Positions 44,650-51,276 of a DNA stretch of 51,276 nucleotides are shown in pieces. This stretch comes from Pseudoflavonifractor intestinihominis. GTDB taxonomy: Bacteria; Bacillota; Clostridia; Oscillospirales; Oscillospiraceae. The translations under genes were made by a program, and so were the position numbers. Position 1 is the first letter of the stretch; the number at the start of each line of letters is the position of its first letter. The notes under the pieces are model-generated. The model had not been told where the DNA came from and searched no databases. It was given only the letters and a program-made list of their open reading frames with translations. The stretch lies in assembly GCF_040096055.1 (NCBI RefSeq), contig NZ_JBBMFK010000029.1, positions 1 to 51,276 of the forward strand, given 5' to 3'.

Positions 44650-47136
44650 TCAGCCGGTCTCCCGCAGGCGCTGAATCACCGGCTCCCGGGACGATACCCA
44701 ATAGGCCAGAGCGGAAATGCAGGGACACAGCACCAACAGAGCCAGCACCAGCCCCACCACCAGTCTGGGCGGCCACACAAAGGAGAAGGCCAGGACCCCT
44801 GTATCGATGTGTGTATCGGAAAAGGCGGCCCACAGGATGCCGCAGCCTGCCAGGAACAGGACAGAGGACAAAACGGCGTAGATGCCCCCCTCCCACATGA
44901 CCACGGCCCGCAGCTGCCGGCGGGTCATGCCCAGGCTCTCCATCATGGCCAACTCCCGGCGGCGGGTCTGCACCGAGGTGGCCATCACATTCACATAGTT
45001 CATAAGCCCCATCAGCACCATCAGAATACATACACCGTTGCCCACCAGTGCTACGGTCTGCTGGTTGTGGGCGTAGTCGGCCTGAGCCCGGGCGGCGCTG
45101 ACATACTCCACGTGACCGGGGGCCACAGCCAGAATCTCTTGGATGGCCTGATCCAAAGTCATCAACTGGCCCTCCTTGGCGTTGATGCAGATATACTGGA
45201 TATCTGCATCCGGATTGATCCGATCCATGCCAGCCTGGCTGACCAGCACCCCCGGCACATGGTCGGTACCGCCCGGAGCAATTTTCAGGGGAATGTTCTC
45301 ACTTACTACTCCGCCGATGGTAAAGGACTGGACCTGCCCGTCCCGACCGCGAATGGACAGAGTCTGACCAACCATGCCGGAAAGATCCTCCGGCTGGTCC
45401 ACCATTTCTCTGCTGCTGTCGTAAACCAGCAGGGTATCTCCAGCGGCAAAGGCGTTTAAATCTACCGGCTGCTCCGCAGTCTGATTATACTCCTCCAGGA
45501 CAGAAAGCTCCAGTGTCACCGCATGTGTGTCCTCAAATTTGCCCGCGCTGGCCTGATATGCTTCCATTCTCTCTTCCACGGCAGCCGGATCGTCTTTACT
45601 TGCCCGCCGTGCCCACTGCTTGGCATAGGGCCAAAGAACTTTCGGGTCGCTCTGGATATACAGCCTGGACTCCCGGGTGATCTCTATCTCCTGGATTCCG
45701 TCCAGTTGGGTAATGGCCTCCATAGCGGAGTGGTTAAGGGTCTGGGCAAAAATGGAATCCTCCTCCGGGTTGGTCTGCCAGGAGCTGTATATGGTAATGT
45801 CATAACCGCTTGTATCATACTCCGGCATGTCCAGGTGGAACACACTGTTTACCGCCAGAATGAGCACCGCCCCCAGGGTGAGAGAGGCAAAGACTCGTAC
45901 AGCCTGCTTTTTCTGCCGGAACACGTTGTGCAGGGCCATGGAGCGCAGCCCAGTTCTCCGCCCCGTCTTGCCACGGCGTCCCCCCGGCAGCCCGGTGTAG
46001 GACAAGGCCTGCATGGGAGAGATTTTTCCCGCCAGACGGGCCGGCTTCCAGCTGCTCAGGGCCACCGTCAGCGCCACAAACAGAATGGTGCCCAAAAAGA
46101 TAACGGGGTAAAAGTTCACCGTCCGGGGCATGGCGGACATATTGTCGTTGGTCAATGTCTCCAGCACCCGGGGCACCACCTCCAGGCAGAGCAGCATCGC
46201 CGCCAGCAGGCCGGGTACCAGACCGGCCAGAGCTGCCAGTATGGCCTTTGCCCGCACCAGGGTGCGCAGCTGCCGGGGGCTGGTCCCCAGGGTCTTCAGC
46301 ATACCATAAAACCGGATATCATGCTGGACGGAGAGGGACAGAATGTTGCTGACAAACAGGCAGCTGCCCACCAGAATGAGCAGCGCTGTAAATCCCAGCA
46401 GGCCAAGGACCTGCTCTAGGGAAACGACGGAGCGCTGGGGCGTGGAAGCCCAGTGCTGCGCGTCTGTGAGTGGAATCTGCTGCAAGGTCTCCCAGGTTCC
46501 TTCCTCAGACCAGCATACCCCCAGCTGGCAGCTTTCCCAGCCCCATAACTCCGGATAGAGCTCCCGAGCTCCGGACTCCGAGCGGAGCACCCGGTCCTCC
46601 GATGTGTAGTCGGTAAACCAGCCGGTTAGTTGGTAATCCCGGGTCAGGTGGATGGTCATACCCACCTCCGGTTCATCAATGCCCAGCCGTTTGAGGGTAT
46701 CAATGGACATCATGACCTCCAGCATGTCCTGGGGGTAGGTTCCCACCACGTCGGAGAGCATGGGGAGGATCTGGTGCTCCCAGGCCGCCTCGTCGTAGTA
46801 CCAGTGCTGTAAGGGAATCTCGAAGCCAAGCGCACCTGGAATCGTCTCCTGACCGATCCATATCCGGATACCTGCTACCTCCACCCCGGGGGTAGACTGA
46901 ATCTGCTCATACTGCTCCTGGGTCGGGGCGTACAGGAGGGCGTCGGTCACACCGTCCAGCCGGTCCATCATGGTCTGCAAATTGCGGAAGTAGTTGACGC
47001 CGATGGTAAAGATGGAGAAGAGCATGACGGTGGAGAGAAAGACGGCCAGGGCTGTGAGCAGATGGCGGCTCAGGTTGGCCCTGATGCTTCGTCCGGCCAG
47101 GCGCCAGAAGAGACGGCGGTTATGAATGCGGAACAT
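44650..47136 (-). CDS. FtsX-like ABC transporter permease
   Basis: 828-residue permease with two FtsX units: a first helix at about 20-43, three helices at about 235-365, another near 425, then a large extracellular part (about 450-690) and three final helices to about 815. In this family the protein works with a LolD/MacB-type ATPase in antimicrobial-peptide resistance or cell-wall signalling. AAGGAGG precedes ATG 47136, which overlaps the ATPase gene by 17 bases. An upstream in-frame codon at 47172 is not needed. Confidence 0.9.
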   Translation of the reverse strand: MFRIHNRRLFWRLAGRSIRANLSRHLLTALAVFLSTVMLFSIFTIGVNYFRNLQTMMDRLDGVTDALLYAPTQEQYEQIQSTPGVEVAGIRIWIGQETIPGALGFEIPLQHWYYDEAAWEHQILPMLSDVVGTYPQDMLEVMMSIDTLKRLGIDEPEVGMTIHLTRDYQLTGWFTDYTSEDRVLRSESGARELYPELWGWESCQLGVCWSEEGTWETLQQIPLTDAQHWASTPQRSVVSLEQVLGLLGFTALLILVGSCLFVSNILSLSVQHDIRFYGMLKTLGTSPRQLRTLVRAKAILAALAGLVPGLLAAMLLCLEVVPRVLETLTNDNMSAMPRTVNFYPVIFLGTILFVALTVALSSWKPARLAGKISPMQALSYTGLPGGRRGKTGRRTGLRSMALHNVFRQKKQAVRVFASLTLGAVLILAVNSVFHLDMPEYDTSGYDITIYSSWQTNPEEDSIFAQTLNHSAMEAITQLDGIQEIEITRESRLYIQSDPKVLWPYAKQWARRASKDDPAAVEERMEAYQASAGKFEDTHAVTLELSVLEEYNQTAEQPVDLNAFAAGDTLLVYDSSREMVDQPEDLSGMVGQTLSIRGRDGQVQSFTIGGVVSENIPLKIAPGGTDHVPGVLVSQAGMDRINPDADIQYICINAKEGQLMTLDQAIQEILAVAPGHVEYVSAARAQADYAHNQQTVALVGNGVCILMVLMGLMNYVNVMATSVQTRRRELAMMESLGMTRRQLRAVVMWEGGIYAVLSSVLFLAGCGILWAAFSDTHIDTGVLAFSFVWPPRLVVGLVLALLVLCPCISALAYWVSSREPVIQRLRETG

Positions 47137-47812
47137 GGTCCCCCTCCTTCCCCAGGATGCGTCCGTCCTCAATGTGGAGGATGCGGTCGGCCAGCTGGGC
47201 CAGTTCCTCGTTGTGGGTGATCATGATGAGGGTCTGCCCAAACTTCCGCACTGAGTTCTGGAGCAGCAGGGCCACCTCCAGCCCGGTTTTGCTGTCCAGA
47301 TTTCCGGTGGGCTCGTCGGCCAGAATCAGGGCCGGCTTGGTGGCCAGGGCACGGGCGATGGCCACCCGCTGCCGCTGTCCGCCGGAGAGCTGGTCGGGCA
47401 TGGCGTGGCGCTTCTCCTCCAGCCCCAAGGCGTGGATGATTCCATCCAGAAATTCCTTGTCAGGCCGCAGACCGTCCGCCTCCAAGGTGAAGGTGATGTT
47501 CTCATACACATTGAGCATGGGGATGAGATTGAAGTTCTGAAAGACAAAGCCGATGTTTCGCCGGCGAAAGATGGTGAGCTGCTCGTCATTTAGTTTCCCC
47601 AGGTCGTGGCCCCGCACCCACACCTCCCCGGAGGTAGGCTTGTCCAGCCCGCCCACCAGATTCAAAAGGGTGGACTTTCCGCTGCCGGAGGTGCCGACAA
47701 TAGAGACAAACTCCCCCTCCTCCACCGTCAGCGAGACGTGATTCAGCGCATGGACGGCATTGTCTCCGCTGCCGTATGTCTTACACAAATCTTTGGTAAC
47801 CAGAATCGCCAT
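47120..47812 (-). CDS. ABC transporter ATP-binding protein, LolD/MacB type
   Basis: 230-residue ATPase: Walker A GTSGSGKST near 40, Q-loop FVFQNFNLIP, signature LSGGQRQR, Walker B ALILADEPTGNLD, H-loop ITHN. This size and these motifs suit the export/mechanotransmission group that pairs with FtsX-type permeases. First gene of ATPase-permease-regulator; AGGAGGG precedes ATG 47812. No strong promoter is evident in 47813-48040; the -10 could be TATCCT around 47840. Confidence 0.93.
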   Translation of the reverse strand: MAILVTKDLCKTYGSGDNAVHALNHVSLTVEEGEFVSIVGTSGSGKSTLLNLVGGLDKPTSGEVWVRGHDLGKLNDEQLTIFRRRNIGFVFQNFNLIPMLNVYENITFTLEADGLRPDKEFLDGIIHALGLEEKRHAMPDQLSGGQRQRVAIARALATKPALILADEPTGNLDSKTGLEVALLLQNSVRKFGQTLIMITHNEELAQLADRILHIEDGRILGKEGDHVPHS

Positions 47813-48040
47813 AGAAGTCCCTCCTATGTGGTGTTACCAGTAGGATACCACAGACTTCTTACGATTTGGTGACGGGTGGCGGAATTCTTGACCACCTATA
47901 CTCTGTTTTGACATGGCTGTCGCTGGATGCTTGCTTTGGACTGCCAGGAGGACAATGGCTGAAAACAGTGCGGCCTCTTCCCCCGGTTCAAAGGGACAGG
48001 CAGGAGCCGGTACACCGCCCTGTTTGTCCTGAAACAAATA

Positions 48041-48076
48041 AAAAAGGCCTGAAATCTTACGATTTCAGGCCTTTTT
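48041..48076 (-). terminator. Terminator of tRNA-Ala copy 2
   Basis: A 12-bp stem (48045-48056 with 48061-48072). It equals the copy 1 terminator except for one base pair, where A-T has become G-C on both sides. Confidence 0.85.
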
Positions 48077-48152
<76 letters not shown>

Positions 48153-48160
48153 ATATTTTT

Positions 48161-48211
48161 GTCGTCTCGTGACGACTTGTTTATTATAGCAGGTCCCCCC
48201 TCTGTTGTCAA
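48161..48211 (-). promoter_or_regulatory. Promoter and leader hairpin of tRNA-Ala copy 2
   Basis: Minus-strand -35 TTGACA (48206-48211), 17-bp spacer, -10 TATAAT (48183-48188), then the same GTCGTC/GACGAC leader hairpin (48161-48176) as copy 1. Confidence 0.85.
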
Positions 48212-48324
48212 CTGTAATTTTAAAAAAATCCGTTTTTTCTCCCCCCAGTACAGTACACAGCGCCGGGGCCCCGTCTTCTTCCGCAGCTCCGGCGCTGCCT
48301 TTTCATCCGTTCCGTCCCTCGTCC

Positions 48325-48459
48325 GCTTGGCAGGCCAAGGCAGATCAGCAGGCAGAGGTGTGGCCGCAGCTGGTAACGCTTCCCCACAGCCTGGACGGCT
48401 ATAATGAAATTCACCCGGGCTGCCCCAACTACTGGCGGGCAGATAAAGGGCGGCAGTAA
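48325..48459 (+). pseudogene. Possible C-terminal remnant of an unknown gene
   Basis: The last 45 codons before TAA 48457 read like real protein (EVWPQLVTLPHSLDGYNE, then PGCPNYWRADKGRQ) and run straight into a good terminator. No start or upstream part is visible: the tRNA promoter region lies in front. The family is not recognised. Nothing else is seen in the 492-bp stretch 48153-48644. Confidence 0.3.
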
Positions 48460-48479
48460 GAAATACTGCCGCCCCTTTT
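48448..48479 (+). terminator. Terminator after the remnant
   Basis: An 11-bp perfect stem (48448-48458 with 48464-48474) followed by CTTTT; the TAA of the remnant lies at the top of the left arm. Confidence 0.7.
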
Positions 48480-48644
48480 GGGCACACAGAAGGGAATTTT
48501 TTCTGACAAAAACAGAATATCAGCATCCATCCGGCCAACCCATGATGCCTGCCGCAAAACGGTCATACGCCGTGCTGCGAAGAAAATGGACAGATCCATA
48601 CTGGTGTGGAAGACTATTGGTACAGGCACTGATCGGCAGCCTGC

Positions 48645-49628
48645 TCAAGTTCCATCAGCCCAGTGGGCATTTTTGAAGATTGCCCGGCCCACTCCGATGA
48701 GGTCGGCGCAGTCCTCGCCCAGCAGGGTCTCCGCCTGGTCCAGGGTCGTAACGCCTCCCGTCAGAAGGACGGGGACGCGGACGGCCTGTTTCACGGGAAC
48801 CGACAGGTCCCGGAAATACCCCGGTTCCCGGTGCCCGGGGCGGACAAAGCCGTTCATGCCGCCGGTGAGGTGAAGAAGATCCACGCCGCTCTTCTCAAAG
48901 ATACGGCAGGCTTCCACGCAGTCCTCCACGGTGCTGCCTCCGGCCTCATAGTCGCAGCCGCCCAGCCGCAGGCCAATGGGAAAGTCCCCGCCCACGGCCT
49001 GCCGGGCCGCCTGGATGACCTCCCGGTGAATCCGGGTGCGGTTTTCCACCGACTGCGGGCCATATTCATCGCTTCTCTGATTGGCCAGCGGGGAGAAAAA
49101 CTGATTGAGGAGGTAGCCGTGGGCGGAGTGGAGTTCCACGCCGTCAAAGCCGGCCTCCTTTGCCCGAAGGGCTGCCCGGGCAAACCACTCGGTCACCTGC
49201 CGGATCTGTTGGCGGGTCATCTCCGCGGGCAGTTCCTTCTGCTGCTTGGGGTGGCAGATCGGGCTGGGCCCCACGGGGGGCTGCCCGGTCATCTCGGACA
49301 GCGCCGCTGTTCCCGCGTGGCTGAGCTGGGCAAAGACCCTGACGCCCTCCCGATGGATGCCGTCGGTGAGACGGCGCAGGCTGGGAATCACGTCGTCGGA
49401 GGCCAGGGAGGTCTGGCCGGGATGTGCCTTCCCCTGCAGGTGGATATAGCTGTGTTCGGTGATAATCAGACCAATTTTGCTGTACTTTGCCCGTTCCCAG
49501 TAATAGCTGCACACCGCATCGGTCACACAGCCGTTTTCGTCCGCCTTGGCGGTGGCCATGGGCGGCATCACCAGACGGTTGGACAGAGTCAGATGGCGGA
49601 TCGTAATGGGGTCAAATACATGTGCCAT
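48645..49628 (-). CDS. NADH:flavin oxidoreductase (Old Yellow Enzyme family)
   Basis: 327-residue FMN enzyme that reduces activated C=C bonds with NAD(P)H. It has an N-terminal PITIRHLTLSNRLVMPPMAT strand, FAQLSHAGTAA, the substrate motif GVELHSAHGYLLNQFFSP and the phosphate-binding LTGG and GVGRA. It is a stand-alone barrel without the FeS/FAD part of the long 2,4-dienoyl-CoA reductases. The C-terminus is a little short for the family (ends NAHWADGT). It is the second gene after the MATE transporter, 21 bp apart. The GC content is visibly lower than in the 3-40 kb part. Confidence 0.92.
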   Translation of the reverse strand: MAHVFDPITIRHLTLSNRLVMPPMATAKADENGCVTDAVCSYYWERAKYSKIGLIITEHSYIHLQGKAHPGQTSLASDDVIPSLRRLTDGIHREGVRVFAQLSHAGTAALSEMTGQPPVGPSPICHPKQQKELPAEMTRQQIRQVTEWFARAALRAKEAGFDGVELHSAHGYLLNQFFSPLANQRSDEYGPQSVENRTRIHREVIQAARQAVGGDFPIGLRLGGCDYEAGGSTVEDCVEACRIFEKSGVDLLHLTGGMNGFVRPGHREPGYFRDLSVPVKQAVRVPVLLTGGVTTLDQAETLLGEDCADLIGVGRAIFKNAHWADGT

Positions 49629-49649
49629 AGGATTTCCTCCGTTTAAAGT

Positions 49650-51062
49650 CTATGTTGGTATAGATACCGGCTTTTCCCGCGATTCCGGTGCTGCGCAGAG
49701 GGTTTCTTTTCGATGGATGCTTCTCAATTCCGCCAGGCTGAAGGCCAGGGCCAGCACAAAGGCGCAGGCATCCCCCACCGGACCGGCCCACAAAGCCCCC
49801 TCCACGCCGAGAAAGGCCGGCAGAATCAGCAGGGCGGGCAGCAGGAAGATGACCTGTCGGGAAAGAGAAATCAGCGTGGCCTGGACAGATTTTCCCATGG
49901 CCTGGAAGAAAATCCCCGTACAGAGCTGAAAGCCATTCAAGAGGATCAGCAGCAGGAAAATCTTCAGGCTCTTCACCGCAAACTCCTGATACAGCGCCGA
50001 TTCCGAGCCGAAAATCCCGATGATCTGTTCCGGAAAAAGCTGAAACACCACCGTGCCCACGGCCATGACAAGGGTCGAACAGCCCGCAGCCAGGAAATAG
50101 GTTTTCTTGGCGCGATCCAGTTTCCCCGCGCCGCAGTTGTATCCGATGATCGGCTGGGAGCCCACGGCAATGCCGATGACGATGCCCGTAATGATCTGAT
50201 TGACCTTCATGGTGATGCCCAGGGTCGTCATGGGGATCTCGGAACCATATTGGGAGGCGGCGCCGTATTTGACCAGCACATTGTTCATCACTGTAATCAC
50301 AATGGTGGCTGCCAGCTGCATGCAGAAACTGGAGATGCCAAGGCTGCACATCCTCTTGCACAGGCCCCGCCGGGGCTTGAAGCAATCCTTTTTCAGGGTG
50401 ATGGAGCGGAATCTTCTCAGATACACCAGCGTGATCCCGCAGGAAACCACCTGTCCCAGAACCGTTGCGATGGCGGCGCCTGTAACACCCATTTGGAATA
50501 CAAAGATAAAGATGGGATCCAGAATCGTATTTAAAATCGCCCCGCTCAACGTGGCGATCATGGCAAAGACCGGGCTTCCGTCGGCGCGCAGGATGGAATT
50601 GAAGCCCATACTGAACATATAAAAGGGGAAGCCCAATACAATGATGAAGCCGTATTCCAGGGAATACTGCATAATGGCGTCGGTGGCGCCGAACAGGACA
50701 CACAGGGGCTTCAGGAAAATCAGAGACAATACGGTCAAAAGAACGCCAACCGCAGCCGTCAAGGTAATGGCATTCCCCACGCCCCGTGCGGCATTCTCTT
50801 TTTCCCCCTGTCCCAGGCAGAGGCTGAAATAGGCCGTGGCGCCGTCGCCGATCATGAGTCCCAGAGCCAACGCAATGACCGTCAGGGGCAGTATGACGTT
50901 GGTAGCGCCGTTTCCCAGATAGCCCACGCCCCGGCCGATAAAAATTTGATCTACAATGTTATACAGGGTACTGACCACCATGGAAATGATGCTGGGTACG
51001 GCAAAGGTCCCCAGCAGTTTTCCCACCGGCGCATATCCCAGAGGATTTGTTTCCGCCTGCAT
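49650..51062 (-). CDS. MATE family efflux transporter
   Basis: 470-residue multidrug/metabolite exporter with twelve membrane segments, driven by Na+ or H+. Typical blocks are PSIISMVVSTLYNIVDQIFIGRGVG (about 19-43), FGFNSILRADG-like MGFNSILRADGSP, and the mirrored second half with GSQPIIGYNCGAGK. AAGGAG lies seven bases before ATG 51062. It forms an operon with the OYE gene. Codons such as ATA and AAA are commoner than in the genes to the left, suggesting a different origin. The substrate is unknown. Confidence 0.93.
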   Translation of the reverse strand: MQAETNPLGYAPVGKLLGTFAVPSIISMVVSTLYNIVDQIFIGRGVGYLGNGATNVILPLTVIALALGLMIGDGATAYFSLCLGQGEKENAARGVGNAITLTAAVGVLLTVLSLIFLKPLCVLFGATDAIMQYSLEYGFIIVLGFPFYMFSMGFNSILRADGSPVFAMIATLSGAILNTILDPIFIFVFQMGVTGAAIATVLGQVVSCGITLVYLRRFRSITLKKDCFKPRRGLCKRMCSLGISSFCMQLAATIVITVMNNVLVKYGAASQYGSEIPMTTLGITMKVNQIITGIVIGIAVGSQPIIGYNCGAGKLDRAKKTYFLAAGCSTLVMAVGTVVFQLFPEQIIGIFGSESALYQEFAVKSLKIFLLLILLNGFQLCTGIFFQAMGKSVQATLISLSRQVIFLLPALLILPAFLGVEGALWAGPVGDACAFVLALAFSLAELRSIHRKETLCAAPESREKPVSIPT

Positions 51063-51204
51063 GACTTTTCTCCTTCCGGTTGATTTCGACTCAGCGGGAG
51101 AACCCCGCATTTGGAAATCATAAAGGTTCCCATTATGGGAAAGTCAAGGAGAAATTTTCGGAAACCTGAAAAAGGCAGACGGCGGGCGCCGGGAGAGCTC
51201 TCCC

Positions 51205-51276
51205 GGCTTCATGCCCCGGGCCAAGGGCGACCGGCCCGACGTCATCCCCGACGGCTGCGTCAACTTCGCCTTCCTG
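51205..51276 (+). pseudogene. Oleate hydratase fragment (5'-truncated, runs off the window)
   Basis: The last 24 codons read GFMPRAKGDRPDVIP then DGCVNFAFL, the conserved block of the myosin-cross-reactive antigen/oleate hydratase family that lies in the last quarter of the enzyme. The codons just before it (NLKKADGGRRESSP) do not match the family, and the MATE start is only 140 bp away, so the first three quarters are missing. It may continue past 51276. Confidence 0.65.

Overview
The window looks like chromosomal DNA of a GC-rich, low-passage-of-AT Clostridia, most likely Oscillospiraceae of the Flavonifractor/Lawsonibacter/Intestinimonas type. The grounds are indirect: strong GGAGG ribosome binding sites, families typical of that group (DUF4317, DUF6320, DUF1292, DUF4358, the TIGR03960/TIGR03936 pair, class II GalT), SLH-domain surface proteins, and GC-rich coding sequence between AT-rich sigma-A promoters. 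No database search was run, so the genus is an inference.

Layout. 0.1-3.6 kb: class A penicillin-binding protein (minus) and a divergent DUF1292 gene followed by a probable 6S RNA. 3.9-8.8 kb: zinc-ribbon DUF6320 membrane protein and condensation-like acyltransferase (minus), divergent HSL-type esterase, BrnQ transporter, 2[4Fe-4S] ferredoxin. 9.0-12.7 kb: stand-alone clpC, DUF4358 lipoprotein, MarR regulator. 12.8-14.7 kb: a tightly overlapped minus-strand trio (CobW-like GTPase, His-rich small protein, Cof-type HAD phosphatase). 14.9-18.9 kb: malQ, convergent with the TIGR03960/TIGR03936 pair. 19.1-19.4 kb: two tRNA-Ser genes. 19.7-22.2 kb: Pro/Ser-rich lipoprotein and a Na/Pi cotransporter with an attenuator-like leader. 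22.3-27.4 kb: LacI-type regulator and galK-galE-galT. 27.5-29.8 kb: DUF4317 protein and a membrane-anchored XRE regulator. 29.8-40.5 kb: TetR regulator and a divergent eight-gene peptide uptake/hydrolysis operon. 40.7-48.2 kb: a rearranged block bounded by two copies of the same tRNA-Ala unit, holding an ABC transporter with response regulator, a beheaded sensor kinase, a broken SLH/FG-GAP surface protein and scraps of tRNA and SLH sequence. 48.6-51.1 kb: Old Yellow Enzyme-type oxidoreductase and MATE transporter; the window ends in an oleate hydratase fragment.

How the genes fit together. The galactose genes form a Leloir pathway operon, and a 17-bp perfect palindrome with the same core lies at both the regulator promoter and the galK promoter, which gives a simple autoregulated circuit. 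The 30.7-40.5 kb operon joins a complete Dpp/Opp-type importer and its binding lipoprotein to a prolyl oligopeptidase and two related amidohydrolases. One amidohydrolase keeps all five expected metal ligands; the other has lost every one, so the pair looks like an enzyme plus a pseudoenzyme partner. This is the best candidate here for something undescribed. The second most notable region is the tRNA-Ala-flanked block, where gene order, truncations and duplicated tRNA units record past recombination.
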